A DNA stretch of 64,000 bases, taken from assembly GCF_964340395.1 (NCBI RefSeq), contig NC_135549.1, positions 28,456,095 through 28,520,094 on the forward strand. The letters run 5' to 3'. The notes under the pieces are model-generated. The model saw nothing but the letters and a program-made list of their open reading frames with translations. It was not told where the DNA came from and searched no databases. Numbering within the stretch: position 1 is the stretch's first letter; the number at the start of each line of letters is the position of its first letter. Source of the stretch: Glandiceps talaboti. Its lineage: Eukaryota; Hemichordata; Enteropneusta; Spengelidae. Positions 12,507 through 25,959 of this stretch are shown piece by piece. Position numbers and translations under genes: made by a program.

Positions 12507-13493
12507 TAGAGTTCTCTTCCACCATCCTTTCTCATTTCCAAACCTATTTCGAAAGATCATAAATGTGTTTTGATAATGTCATGCAATTTTGATTTCCATC
12601 CGTACACCCCAAAAAACAAATATAACAGTCACTAGGACTGGAATATTGTAAACACTTCAACTTGACAACATCAACTGTCCCGAGTCTAAAAGAATATGAT
12701 GAAAATCTGATAACACATCAGTTGATATCTGACTTTATGTCTTCTCATTACTAAAACTATTATAAATTTATAACATGCCTTTCCCAGGTGATTTAAAAAT
12801 CGTCGGACTTTATCTGCTCTAATTGAAAGATTATTCCAGAAACGTCAGCTTCTTTAATTAACTTTTTTGAACCAAAACATTTTACCTTACTAGATTTTTG
12901 TAGAAACAAATTATTACTTCCTATGAATCGCCTTTAGTGTCTTAAGTCAAGGTCAAACTATTTATAATTGAACTGTTATTAGCAAGAGGTGACAATGACC
13001 ATGAGGCGATGATTCAATCCACTCCTAACAACAACATCTTGATAAGGAGTGATAGCTGTTATCGTTTCTTGAGCTGACAGTCATGTTTCCGAATCAGATA
13101 CTTTTTGTGAATTGCATTGATCAGCTTCACTAACTTGTCTACGTCACCATTACGTCATGTAAGGTAGATGACCTTCAGTGCAATAAGAAATGTTATCCTG
13201 ACCTAGGATTCTCATTTTTTCCATTTACCGTTTTCAGTTTTTAACAGATTTTTACTTGATGGCAATGACGCTGTTTGGCACCATTCTAACAAGTAAATCG
13301 TTATCATTAAAAACAGCCCGATAAAAACCTATAGCTTCGTTGTTTCATTCTGTCTAATTTCCGATACTATAGACTTGGTATTTTATTTCAATCAATCAGC
13401 TGAATACACATAATTTCCTATCATGATCACATTCCGTAAACTACACAAAGGTTCATTACATACCAAATAGATTACCATTGATGGTATAATTAG

Positions 13494-13553
13494 TGTTTGT
13501 TTGTTTGTTTGATTGTTTGTTTGTTTGTTTGTTTGTTTGCTTGTTTGCATATA
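13494..13553. repeat. TTTG microsatellite
   Basis: About 14 TTTG units with a few substitutions. Confidence 0.9.
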
Positions 13554-15139
13554 TGTTTATTTGTTTTGTTTTTTCTTACAAATCTCAAATGTAAGACACA
13601 GAAAGGTATATCTGAAAAGCAAGGTTTGTTTTGTTCCGTTTATTTTTTATTTTTTATATTTTTTTTGGTATTCTTGTTTTCCCTTTGATTTTGTGTTTTT
13701 TATGGTCTCATATTTAAGATGCACAAATCTAATGTAAGCGCTAGCAAATTTCAAAGTGTGAGGCCGACAAATCCGACATTGACGTAACTAGTCATGACTA
13801 TTCAATTCACAACGTTCATCAATATAATTTACATGAATACATACTAAATAGCCTCGCATTGTTAACTGGATAATATACTTATATCATGTATATAGATTGC
13901 TTACTTCATTGAACATTATATTCCTATCTCGAATGTTGAAATATAAAGCATACAATAGGTAAATCGTATGATAGCACACATTGGATGACCTATGGAGTTC
14001 TGTCTTTTCTAGAATAGTGTTATTTGAAGGTTTATTCCACATGCTCGCTAATCTCTCATTTCCACATGTACATCCGGTGATGACAATATTTTTCATTCCT
14101 CAATATGTATGTATATAATTGCTTCATGAACGAATGAATACAGATGTATACATTAAACTTATATAACCCCAGAAACCAATATAGGTAATTAAGTCTATTT
14201 GCATCTAGTTCCAAGGCGGTATCAATACACCATGGACTGTTTATGAAACTCGGGCTTAATCGTGTTTATTTTGAGTTAAGATATATACTGGAGTAGATTC
14301 CAAATAGTTTCAGTCGTATATGTTCACTAAATTACTATCGTAACCATTCGAACTTTCCAGACAAATTAATCAACAACAAAAGAACACAAAACGTGATTAG
14401 CCATCTCGGGAGAAGTCTTTTAAACAAGTGCATACATTACGATAGCTGCACATGTGATTATCTCCCGTAATACGAGACTCAAATTACGAAAATGAGATCC
14501 CAGAAAGATGTTTCAATTCGATAAAAGGTTGAAAAATTATCAACGAAATCTAATTTAGACAATTAGTTTATGTTGTTATTCACAAGGGCTATTGTAACGA
14601 AGTTAGGAACTCCGGGGTCACTACTGTTGCCAATGTGATATCAATGACTCGATGTCAGGTTAAAGCAGGTGAGCTGAGATTAAATTGGATCCATGGAATA
14701 GGGGTACATTTACTGAGCGTACAGTAAACATGTTAGTAATTTCCTAGATAACAACTGTTTATATGGAGATCTATTCACATCCGATGTCAGGATAGAGTTA
14801 CGGCGAACATATTGTCATGTGTTGAACTGTGGTGATTCTTTTTTTATAAACACAAATATTTCGATATACACATGTACTCATCGTTTGTGAAAACACTGTC
14901 AAGTGACATTTTGACAAAACGTTTGTCCAGAAATCCAATTCGATAATTTCACTTTTTCATAATTCATACGGGTATTTTTTAGGAATCTCTGTATATACGT
15001 ATCATGTTATTCTTTGATATTTGACCACCACTGTACGTGTGCATAAAGTTGTGCTTAGATAGAGAACATTAAGGTCCTTGTACACAATAAGACACATGCA
15101 CGAAGTAACACATACATACAGTAACATAATTAAACGTAC

Positions 15140-15233
15140 ACATACATACACACATGTACATACATACATACATACATACATACATACATACATACATACA
15201 TACATACATACATACATACATACATACATACAT
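15140..15233. repeat. CATA microsatellite
   Basis: About 20 near-perfect CATA units after a short degenerate lead. Confidence 0.95.
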
Positions 15234-16032
15234 CTTTTGAATATTGTGTGTGACCTTCAACGAAACAAATTATCAGCAATAATAAATGAGTCCCAGAGCA
15301 ACGATGCGCACATATATTTTCATTTGAAAAACCTTACCCATATTAAATTTATAGCAAAAAAGCGTGTAAAATACAGAAATAATCGGTACATAGTCACCAT
15401 AAAGTCGACTGTCAATTTGCAGTCTTTATATCAGTTTGCTATTATACTTGTAACTCTATACGTACACGCGTTACTCATCTTACTGTCATGTGGGATAGAC
15501 TAATTGCGTCATGATATCAAACCGACAAATTACTTTAATCTACTTTGGGTTTTAGAGGTATAAACTACATCTCCGTCGTTCTTATTTATTGGTTTCAACT
15601 TTCTCAGTGACACATTGTGGAATGTCAAACATATACAGATATGTATGTATGTTATCGTAGATACATTACGATGATGAATCGTATGCATGACCTTACATCA
15701 GGTGCAGCCAACGGCCATATATTTGTGGTTTTCATTAATTATATGATAAGTTGTTGCAGAACAATAATGAAGGGTTTTTATAGAATAGCCCCCCTCCCCC
15801 CACCCCTTCCCCCAGCAAAATAATTATTGAAAGGGTGTTTAACTGTTCTTATATACCCTCCCACTGGTGATGAAGGATATATGGCCCCCTCCTCCTCTCT
15901 CTCACTGGGTTTCAACTTGCCCACCATCCCACTCCCCACCAGGAAAACGTTTGCGCTCTCCACTATACATCGACACTATGACTTACACAATGTCGAAAAC
16001 AATTGTCCGCTCACTGAAAATTTGCATAGTTT

Positions 16033-16162
16033 TTTGTTTGTTTGTTTGTTTGTTTGTTTGTTTGTTTGTCTGTTTGTTTGTTTGTTTGTTTGTTTGTTTG
16101 TTTGTTTGTTTTGTTGTTGTTGTTGTTGTTGTTGTTGTTTTTGTTGTTTTTGTTGTTTTTGG
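16033..16162. repeat. TTTG then TTG microsatellite
   Basis: About 19 TTTG units change to TTG units, then to TTTTTG units ending in a G run. Confidence 0.9.
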
Positions 16163-16870
16163 GGGGGTTGCAAGAACAGCTTCATTGACTGCACCTGTTA
16201 CACCAGTGATATTGTACACATGCCTCAAACTCCGGAGACAAGTGAAACAGTAAAGCATTTATAATCTGAATAGAGTTACATCATAAAATTATATCTATTG
16301 ATAAGCTTATTTTGTTTTAAGTAAAGGGCATATATTATTTGTTTGTAAGATTTCATTTTTGGTAACCTGTCTGTATTTTTTTTTTTGGGGGGGGGATAAA
16401 GAACTCAACGCATTCGATGAACTGTTATATTCCTTCAAATTTTAAACGCTTCTTTACAATGCATGCAGCAACAATGAAAGAATATTTGTCTAAAGTACTT
16501 TAAACCTACAGTACACTTTTTGGCAGGTCGAATTCCACACTTTCGACATTTCCTTGTAACACATAAGTAAACCATACAAAAGTTAGCCTGCAAGGCAAGA
16601 GACTTCAATGCCATTTTTAGCACATCTTCCTCAAGGCTAACGTCGCTTCCAGTAGATCACGTGACTACACTTAGTAGCCTCCTATTCGGACGAGATGCTA
16701 CTCCTACTATTTCCGCTATCGACAGCTGTTTTTGATTGATGGCTGGAGATTAAGAGACGCAAAATAGGAAATTACAGACTCCAGGCTATTTCACGACAAG
16801 GAGTCTTCGATAATCACCTCTTGGTGGGTGTTCATTGCACCTCTGTTTGACAATTACCTGCTCATCTTGC

Positions 16871-17023
16871 CAATATATAGGCATGCTAATGTGTTGTGTG
16901 CTTGCATTTCTAAAGTGAGCTTCGATTCATACGATCACTACGGAGAGCTGGTGGGAGAGAAGGTGACTATATCAATTCTGGTTGAAAGGAAAGTGGTGGG
17001 ACTGTAGATTTGAAACACTGCAG
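16871..17023 (+). promoter_or_regulatory. Possible TATA promoter and untranslated first exon
   Basis: CAATATATAGG (16871-16881) resembles a TATA box. About 110-150 bases downstream a G-rich stretch ends CTGCAG|GTAGAG (donor after 17023). This would suit an untranslated first exon of the secreted-protein gene whose coding exon begins with an acceptor at 27176, implying a 10-kb intron. No transcript evidence is available, so the link is a guess. Confidence 0.25.
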
Positions 17024-17631
17024 GTAGAGAATTCTTTTTTTTAATCACTTATTTCAGTTTCAAGATCGTAATGAAAGGTACACACCTATCCATTGTAAGA
17101 AAGACCTTCCTAGATCCTACATTTGCACACCTGTTACTCAGAGTCGGTAATTATTCTGTCAGAGAAAAACAAATCATTTTGATTTTATTGAAATCATCAA
17201 GTTGTACTCGTCTCGTATGTTTGTGACTTCTGTTCTTTTCAAAGAACTCCACATGTAAGACATCGAAATATGAATATTGAGAGGTTTCCAAACTCAGTGT
17301 GATACTAGTTAATTCTGTTATACCACAGTGTATTTGGTGATCTTTGCTTTACAACGTGAATTTGATTTAACATCGTTCGCAGTGTGTACAGAGAAACAGT
17401 TTCAGTTTGTTTTTCAGTCTTGCTTCTTCGGCAGAGTTGTAATGATGTTATTCGATGGAAAACAATGACCCTATAGTTGTGGTGGTTTTAGTGTTTATGA
17501 CCATTTAGCCGATATGTATTTCTAGTCACAACCATTATTTAGCGCCAACATACCTTTAATAAGTTAAGTCAGTTTGGTAAGGTGTATATACTTCCTATAC
17601 TCGTTGACTTGTCCTTGACGTTCATCACTGC

Positions 17632-17828
17632 CAATGTCACACGTATGGTGCCGTAAAGAGGCATATGGCCATCATTTCCAAGGTCACACGTGTGGTGCCG
17701 TAAAGAGGCATATGGCCATCATTTCCAAGGTCACACGTGTGGTGCCGTAAAGAGGCATATGGCCATCATTTCCAAGGTTACACGTATGGTGCCGTAAAGA
17801 GGCCCGCGGTCATCATTGCCAAGGTCAC
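17632..17828. repeat. 47-bp tandem repeat, about four copies
   Basis: The unit includes GGTCACACGTGTGGTGCCGT followed by AAAGAGGCATATGGCCATCA. Copies recur every 47 bases, with the last more diverged. Each unit carries an ACACGTG(T) E-box-like core. The GGTGCCGTAAA-GAGGC core also matches, reversed, the segments at 24264-24308 and 31656-31699. Confidence 0.9.
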
Positions 17829-18109
17829 ATGTTATCATTATCATGAGTCATCATCGTCTTATCACATTATCAATATTATCATTATCATGATGTGTATCAC
17901 ATTATTATTAATTTCATCATTATTCTAACACATTATCTACAAAACAAGTGACAATAAAATACTAGTATCTTTAAACTTTTGACAGTTGTTTGACAAACAT
18001 TTTTCTTGGTCTTTATATAAAACTGTTGTGTTGAAATGAATCCGCACTCTGTCTCCAATAATTTACAGTCGATCTTACCATCGATAATTTATTATTTATA
18101 TTATATTTT

Positions 18110-18123
18110 GTTACCATGGTAAC
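18110..18123. promoter_or_regulatory. Palindromic X-box-like motif
   Basis: GTTACCATGGTAAC is a perfect palindrome matching the RFX X-box (GTNRCC plus RGYAAC). No gene start is seen nearby, so function is unknown. Confidence 0.3.
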
Positions 18124-18159
18124 TATTAATAATGTAGTCGATATTGAAATACATTGTAT

Positions 18160-18245
18160 GGTGGTGGTGGTGGTGGTGGTGGTGGTGGTGGTGGTACCGG
18201 TGGTGGTGGTGGTACCGGTGGTGGTGGTGGTGGTGGTGGTGGTGG
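18160..18245. repeat. GGT microsatellite
   Basis: About 28 GGT units interrupted twice by TACC to form GGTACCGGT. Confidence 0.95.
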
Positions 18246-20039
18246 GGATGGTACATTCGACATTTTATATCTCAATCTATTAAATCCAAAAAAAAAACTC
18301 ATTTGTTGATATTTGGTTAATCTTTGTTGCTTCTGTTGATTTCCCCATTGGGTGTCATTTCTGTCAACGTGACACGCTATGAGCAAAAAAATCACCAATA
18401 ACGAAATATAGCTGAAAGGTCAATACGCCGATATCATAGAATGATGTTGAATGCACGATCTACGATATACTACATAGATGGATCTTATAGCTTGGTTTAA
18501 CTACGTTTAAATAATAAGGAACGTGTTGAATTCACATTTAACTTTTGTAGAAGAAACATTTACTCGCGGTGATGGACCACATTGAGATTGCAAGTTTACG
18601 AGTGTCGTTCATCAAGTTCTCAGACAGGAAACTAACCAGATATCCGATGGTTCAGGGAAAGTATTTCTGTCAGTACCATCTCAACGCGACGTTTTTTGCT
18701 TTAAAACATGTTCACGCATATTCTTTGAGTTAAATTTGTATAATTTTGTCCATCGCCACAGGAACTCAAGATATTTCGAGCGTGCTTCATTTTCATTTTA
18801 CTAAAAATAAGAAAGGAACTAAATGAGAGAGAAAGTGTTTGTGGGGATTCGTATTGTAAGCTACTTTCGCACGTTCTTTGAGTTTCCGTAATTTCGTTGA
18901 ACTTTATTCATTGCCATTATTAGGGACTCTTGATATTTCGCCATCGGAGCTGCTTTTGTTCCTTCCTTTTAGAAGTTAGAAGTAATCGAGTACTTCAACA
19001 ATGCTTTGGTTCTTTGTTACAATGTATTTAGCGATATTCCTATTCGGTGTTTGTGCTGCAATATGCGTTGCCTAGCAACAAGAATGATGAGTGGGTTCCT
19101 CTAGTCGAAGTACTGCATTATCGTCACGGTTTTGACTCACTGGAAAGAATCGACTATCTTTTAGTAAATCTTGTCGCCAAAGAATGAACATATCGTACAT
19201 TTTCTATCTCTGAAATAACACTTTCAAAACTCATTCCAGTGAACTATTTTTTTTAAAGAATATGAATTTAGCTATCGTGGTGATATTTCGGTTACACTTA
19301 ATCATTAGTATCATTCAATAAGCCATTTTCCGTCTCGCGGTAGATCTCACGAGATCTTACGAGAAAGTTTAGAAAAGTACACGAAGTGACAAGTTTACAT
19401 ACTGATAACAATGTCGCTGATACATCATTTCCGCCGGAAGCCACCCAAACGTAGCGTCAAATCTCTGAACAAATAGAAACTCAGGGACTGTTGATGAAAT
19501 ACTTAGATGTTATTCCCCTAATATTTTTCTTCGTTCAGTCAAAGAAAAATGCGAGTGATCATGACCTAAAGGGCCTTTGTCACTACGAGTCACTAGACGA
19601 GTATATTCCGGATAAATGACGGAAATGTCGGAGAATAATATACTAGTAGTTATACAAGCGCCAGTAATATCCAAGAAATATCGGTGAAAGTAATGGCAAT
19701 TTTGAATGTTCTGTCTCGAACACAGCAGAACCAGTGACGTAGACACGTGTTGTCGTGACATAGACGCACGTTGTGGTGATGTAGAACGACCAGAGTATAT
19801 ATTCCATATTTCTTTTTGTTCAACTTTGCTCGTGCATGGTATAATAAAGGTTAAATGCTACATTGGTTGGAAAGCAAGGTTTATTGTGGTAACGCAATCT
19901 CAATGTCAAATCTGTTTAATGCAACCAGTAATTACAAACGAAACTCGACGACATAGTTGAATTAGATCAAATAAGGCAATTACAGTATACGTACTTACCG
20001 TTATTGTGTTCAAGGTCAATACTGACTGTTCGCTTTCAG

Positions 20040-20159
20040 GTGATTCGTGTCTTTATTGTGGCAACCATAATACCGAACATTTTCAATATGACAGACACTT
20101 TAAAGCATCTGTTTATTAGAGCAAGACAAACCTTGTCAGAACTTAGAACTGACCTTGAA
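20040..20159 (+). CDS. Candidate isolated exon
   Basis: CGCTTTCAG precedes this 120-base open block and CTTGAA|GTGAGT follows it. In phase 0 it reads VIRVFIVATIIPNIFN then MTDTLKHLFIRARQTLSELR. The internal ATG could also be a start. The frame is open on both sides and the splice sites are strong, but no matching exon before or after was found. It may be an exon of an undetected gene, possibly linked to 6181-6269, which also ends in phase 0. Confidence 0.3.
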
Positions 20160-20404
20160 GTGAGTATAGGAGTATACCATCAGCCACAGAGAATGATGTC
20201 AATCAACTTACCAATTGGAAAGATGTGTACACAAATATATATACATATATAAACTCAGTATATGTAAAAATGTCTATGCTGGAGTAAACAGTGCTCAATA
20301 TATAAGTATGTAGAGCGGTATATATAGCACACTATCAAGCAAGATGCTCAGGAGTACCGTTAGTCGCTTGAGGATCGCAAAAGCGTGAAACAATGTGTTC
20401 TTTT

Positions 20405-20405
<1 letters not shown>

Positions 20406-20437
<32 letters not shown>

Positions 20438-20522
20438 ACACACATACATACACACATACATACATACATACATACATACATACATACATACATACATACA
20501 TACATACATACATACATACACA

Positions 20523-20589
<67 letters not shown>

Positions 20590-20617
20590 ACAATAATAAT
20601 AACAATAATAATAATAG
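20406..20617. repeat. Compound CA / CATA / TA / TAA microsatellite
   Basis: CA units (20406-20434), CATA units to about 20523, TA units to about 20586, then AAT/TAA units. Confidence 0.95.
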
Positions 20618-21311
20618 TGTTTATTTATCATATATATATACGCTACTGCTATTCATAGTGTATAAACATTAATGTTACTCTATATCGGTATATCATTATT
20701 AGATGTTGGTACTTCTATTTCTCCTGTGCGGACAAGATGGGTTTCTGAATATAAGCTTGAAATTAATGAATCATGATCAAAGCCGACAAATTAGTTTTAA
20801 AAGGTTAGAAATCCATAATTTATCACTTATGATGCATTATGTATGTATATGCTGAGTCAGAATAATTGGGACAAATAACATAAATGATACAATCTACCCT
20901 ACCCCAAATTTAGGTCACGTGTCATTGATTTGTCAAATTAGAAATAAATAACCTCGAACCAAATAAATAAATTATTTTTTTTTGAAAAAGATGTATTGGA
21001 AGAAATTCATTCAACCGTCAAATGCTGATTGGTACTTAAGGTGATTGAGTAAATGTAATTTAAAACGAAGAAGGAGAGAACGGAACAGCGACTTGTAATA
21101 TCATATGTCCAGGAGGAATAACTTTCATATACCTTCGGAACAAGGGGAACTAATAGACAAGCCAGGTTATTCCCTTGTCTCCTGGGTAGTCTTATGTGCT
21201 GTTGGCGTTGTTTCAATTGTACTGACTTATATTAACTACCACTTAAGCTAGTCTTTCTTAAGATGTTTCCTAGTTTACATGTATAAATTGGGCCTAATAA
21301 AAAAAAATTGT

Positions 21312-21490
21312 GTGGTTCCGGTTACGCTCAATTTTAGAATAGGTGGGGTAGGTAGGTTTTTTATTTTATTTCATTATATATTTTTTTCACGTGTGGGTGT
21401 CTAGTTCGGGCTTTCCGTTGTTTTCCAAATGGTCTTTGTGTTTATTGGTTTCTTCCCATCAGATGTACACTACAGCCATTACAGATTGCA
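21312..21490 (+). mobile_element. Dispersed element left part, copy C
   Basis: It starts GTGGTTCCGGTTACGCTCAA, continues with TTTAGAATAGGTGGGGTAGG as in copy A, and shares GGTTTCTTCCCATCAGATGT with copy B. It preserves the left end that copy A lacks. The right half is missing. Confidence 0.55.
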
Positions 21491-24263
21491 AGAATAGTTG
21501 TAGAGTGTTAAACATAGGTGCCGCACACAGTGGGGATGTAGAAGTAGTCAAGTTGATAATTATGTTGATTATCAGTTAGAAAGTAAATAATTGAAGCCAT
21601 TCAAATCATAAAGTCCATGTGTAATGTTTTTATCAAAAGCCTGTTTCTACTGCGCTGTGAAAGAATAGCAATTATGCTTATCAGTGATTGGGCAAAGGAT
21701 CCTGCTGTGTGTGTGTGTGTGGGGGGGGGGGTGTTGTGTTCTGTTATTGTTAGTTTAGAGTAACTTGAAACTTGTCTATCTTTGTGTCAAAAAACGTAAT
21801 GTCCAAAGCCGACATCATTTCGTCTGTCTTTTTTTAAATTTGTTTGACGGGATTACGCACATTTAAAAAAACAAAAAAAAACAGAATGCCTGGAAGAAGA
21901 ATCGTTGGCATGATAATCGTAAGAACATTTTCAAGCGACAAAATCGCCCAATTCAAACTACATGTATGTCAACGGCTCTTCCGCGAATAGGTAGCGTGGT
22001 GATGGATAATATATTTTGTATATTATCATAATACGGTGGGATTGAAATGTGTGTTGTTTTGACATGGACTCTTTTCTAAGTAATCTTCACAGTATCATCG
22101 TTTACCTCTCACGTTCTAATTCACTTCACATGAAAGTTAATTACTAAAATTGAATGGGTTTCATATCCTTCTTATATCCATCTTCTGATATCCGATCCTG
22201 TTATTTACCTTGCTTGGTATTTTAATCCCGAATCTCTGTACTAGATTCATGATTACTACGGTAGCCGACAGAAGTCATCATAGACAGCACAAATGAAATA
22301 TACAAAATAATTACTACGGTAGCCGACAGAAGTCATTATATAGGTATCACAAGGAAATGTACATAAATGCTAGTACTGTCACCAGTCCAAACGTTGTCAA
22401 CCAAAGTCACTTCGTGTTCTGTGAATTTACTAGTACAACATGTGGATGACCACATGACATTTTTGTATTGATTTTAAAAATCAAAATCAAAATGAACAAG
22501 AACAGGTGGAAAACGGTTGTGTATATAGAGAATTCTTCCTATGTTATGTTCCATTATTTCGCCATTCTAATTTTTGTACTTGTTAGTTAGTTTATTTAGA
22601 TCATTTCAATTAGGGAATGACTCTAATGTGTACATATTATCCAAAGTTCCACACATTTGCTAGTCGCACTAACAATTAATATTGGGAAATTATGTAATGA
22701 TTTGAATGGAGACGAAAAGACCAAAATAGCAGTTGCTACGTAAATAAGCTTGTCATTTTTGCCCACCGCACGACGGTACGGGTAATGCATTTTCCAAATT
22801 TTTACAATGTTCCAGTCCGACGTGTATTTAAGTATTTTAATCTGCTGAAGATAGAGTTATAAATTTCGAATGCACAAGTCCTAAAAAAACCCAGCTTTGA
22901 ACCATGGATATATTATATTCTATTTTACTAAACTTATAATTGGTCACAGCAGTGTTCAATTTATACATATTTTAATGGCCCGAAAATAGAATTAGAGATC
23001 TCGAATATGCGAGCATCTTCAGAAATACTTTCGGTACTTAATCTTATGCCCAATTAGGACTCAGTAAGGTATCACTAATTACATTTATGTTTCGCAGTGG
23101 ATATACAAGTGTAGTAGATAAGCGTAGTACATTCTAGGCATGACTTAAGGTGTGTGTATTAACAGGTAATCGTGATTGCATATGGGTTTCGGTAATCAAA
23201 CGTATCCTAACATCATATAATGACGGATACAAACTATTCCTGTGTGACGACGACTCCCACAGAGCCAATAAGAATAAATCACTATTGACCAGATTTTACG
23301 AGCACATAACTATCAATCCGATCAAAGTGATGATACCGTTTGCTCACTTTAAATTGCGATGTTTGCGCTCGCAAAAGTTTCATTATTTGACGCAAATTGA
23401 AAATATCAATAAATACGCCGTGTAAAGAGAATGTGCAATTTGCATAAAGATGCCTCGTGAATTCTGAAGTTACAAGTTGTGTCTGAATCAGTAGTGGAGT
23501 ACTTCAGTAACATGGTTACATGCTATAGACCTTACTTTATTGTTTTGCGCTCAAGCATTCCTATCTTCAATATTCACACTAAAGTTGCCATATGGATGAA
23601 GATTGGTTATGTATTTTGGATTTTGGATTTATGAAATAATTTTATCATGGCTTCCTACTTGAAAAAAAATCAATGTGAAACAACATGTACCAAGTCCTTG
23701 TTTGTAACTCAATAAACTGCAAATGATTTAATCAATGTGTCGAATGTTGCTTATTGTACGTACAGTAACAAACTTTTTACACACTTTTATTTTTTTGTAA
23801 CGTTTTGAGTTACAGACAGAGACTTGGTCTATGTTTTTTCACGTTGATTTTTGAAGTAGGAAACGAAATACCCTATGGCCATTTTAAAAGTACCGTGGTG
23901 AATGTTTAAGCATGGATATAAATATACAGAAACGGGATACCAGTGAGAGTTGAATAGATCACCATAATTGTGACAAACTGTGACTCTGAAACTATACGAG
24001 GGGGTCGACCCGGATTGTCTACATCCTAACATTTTCGTCATAATCGATAACATATCGATAAACCGATTACAATTTTTTTTAAAAGATAAATTTGACGTTT
24101 ATAACATAACATAAGATATGAAAACTACTAAATACAATTCTTGTTTAAAATTTGAGCAAAACTGAGAAATTCAAAAGAAATGGAAACAAAATAACAAAAG
24201 ACGTGCACATTATTTTTAAACGAGAATCAATCCTGATTTCCCGATGGGTACCAGAGAACATAC
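21491..24263. other. Intergenic, no gene supported
   Basis: A direct duplication of about 28 bases (ATTACTACGGTAGCCGACAG and following) occurs at 22251-22279 and 22312-22340. An open frame at 23165-23425 follows AACAG but lacks partner exons. Nothing else is supported. Confidence 0.45.
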
Positions 24264-24356
24264 CGTCGTAAACCACAGCCTCTTTTACGGCACCATCCAA
24301 GACGCATCGCCAAGAGGTACATATTTCGTTGTTCCAGTAGAAATATGTGAACAATG
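24264..24356 (-). pseudogene. Exon-like block related to a dispersed segment
   Basis: On the minus strand TTTTCTATTCTCAG precedes position 24356 and GACG|GTATGT ends the block. The frame between reads FTYFYWNNEICTSWRCVLDG then AVKEAVVYD, with phase 1 entering and leaving. The last 45 bases (24264-24308) match 31656-31699 at roughly 38 of 45 positions with a one-base gap that would shift the frame there. It may be one exon of an unseen gene with a decayed duplicate, or part of a repeat. I do not recognise the peptide. Confidence 0.3.
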
Positions 24357-24471
24357 CTGAGAATAGAAAAGCAAAACAATCCATTATAAACAACGCAATA
24401 ATCAAAAATAAAGAATTCGTCAAATTGACATCTGACAGATACAGCCGTACGCCCTGTGTTTTAGCTGGAAC

Positions 24472-24780
24472 GAAATGTACTATGTAAACGGCTCTCAGAA
24501 CATCAACATGAAAAATGTACTATGTAAACGGCTCTCACAACATCAACATGAAAAATGTACTATGTAAACGGCTCTCACAACATCAACATGAAAAATGTAC
24601 TATGTAAACGGCTCTCACAACATCAACATGAAAAATGTACTATGTAAACGGCTCTCACGACATCAACATGAAAAATGTACTATGTAAACGGCTCTCACAA
24701 CATCAACATGAAAAATGTACTATGTAAACGGCTCTCACAACATCAACATGAAAAATGTACTATGTAAACGGCTCTTAGAA
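24472..24780. repeat. 40-bp minisatellite, about eight copies
   Basis: Exact 40-base periodicity. Each unit contains AATGTACTATGTAAACGGCT followed by CTCACAACATCAACATG. The copies are nearly identical (one G in place of A in the fifth), and the two edge units diverge. Confidence 0.97.
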
Positions 24781-25959
24781 CAGTTAATCATTTAGTTGTA
24801 TCATCTATGCACTAATAGACAGAAATACTGAGTGTTGAGATTAATTGTTACTTTACACCTACATTCTATTAGCTTCAATTTGATCATCCGGGATATGATT
24901 TCCATCAACGTTGAGGGTGATTTATTATATACAAATCCTGACACATGTATAGGCTTGTACATCGAGTGTTCAAGAACGGAATCGTTGATGATTGATATTT
25001 ATAAACACAATCTGATTTAATGTCGACGGTCAAAACAAGTTTTAAAAGTGTGAGTGAGATTGATACATTGCTGTCATTAATTATTCAAATTTTATTATTA
25101 GGTATAGCTTCACTAAGGGGACACCTTTAAACCCTCAAGGTAGATCCAATTTTCTCTATTGTAAATGTCTTTTCCCGATATTAGCTAGGTCAGTTTAACA
25201 AGGAAATGGGTGAAATTACCAGGAATTAGGGCACATTTTAAAAAAATAATAATAATGATTTGTTTGTGTACGGGATATATTTTATTGACAATAACTACAG
25301 CAGCCAGAAGCATTAGGTGCCTACATTGAATTTATTTTCTTGTGTGGGTTTTCGAAGTCTGATACAATGGTAGCATTAGTGCAGTATGTAGGAAATATTG
25401 GTATCATAGCCTTGAAAACTTATTATTTCTAGTCAATTTTGTGGTTTGGTTTTTGTAGGATTTTACCCTTTGTCATGATGAGATAACCTTTCAGTAAGAA
25501 GGTAGTCTTGCGGCAAGATGTCGACGTGCTGTTTAGGCGTGTTGGAAGTATCATCTGCGCCGACAGACGGAGAAAAGTGATGTCTACGTGACTTACCTCT
25601 TCCCCTCCCGGCTTCGCCGCTTGGGTGCACTGAGATTCCGTGCGCCTTATTATAGGACTGGCAAGATGTACGGTCACTCTATAGTATGGCAAGTGAGACT
25701 ATAGTGTATGATTGACATCTAACATTATGTCATACGACATTCGATGAGTGGACAGGACAGGATACAATTATTATATTCTGACCTATCGATGATTTTAAAT
25801 ACGCTTCTGGCAATGTTTTATTCCAGAAATTGTACTCTTGTTAAAGAACGCTTATGTGGTTGTGTTTTGCGTCCACTTCGAACTCTTCAAACCCGATGAT
25901 GATATGAAAATGTTTAACAAAAGATATTCATATATGTTGACGTATACTTTGTAAATATT

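Larger units (their letters stand above)
9467..16870. other. Gene-poor stretch with microsatellites
   Basis: No exon pair could be supported. The stretch holds a CRE plus ATTGG pair (10028-10046), a tRNA-like relic (10555-10622), poly-G (10864-10875) and poly-C (11483-11500) runs, and several tetranucleotide arrays listed separately. A single open frame on the minus strand (13903-14096) ends in a possible donor but has no partner exons. Confidence 0.5.

Noticed and set aside
12142-12560. Overlapping open frames on both strands (YVCM and HTYI repeats)
   Set aside because: Direct translation of tetranucleotide microsatellites in every phase.
13903-14096. Minus-strand open frame ending in a GTAAGC donor
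   Set aside because: No upstream acceptor or partner exon and no conserved motif seen.
18126-18398. Poly-proline open frame on the minus strand
   Set aside because: Produced by the GGT microsatellite read in reverse.
18543-18732. Open block after TTTTGTAG on the plus strand
   Set aside because: It ends in a stop without a donor or poly(A) signal and the peptide looks random.
23165-23425. 85-codon open frame after AACAG
   Set aside because: Weak acceptor, no upstream exon in phase; not enough support.
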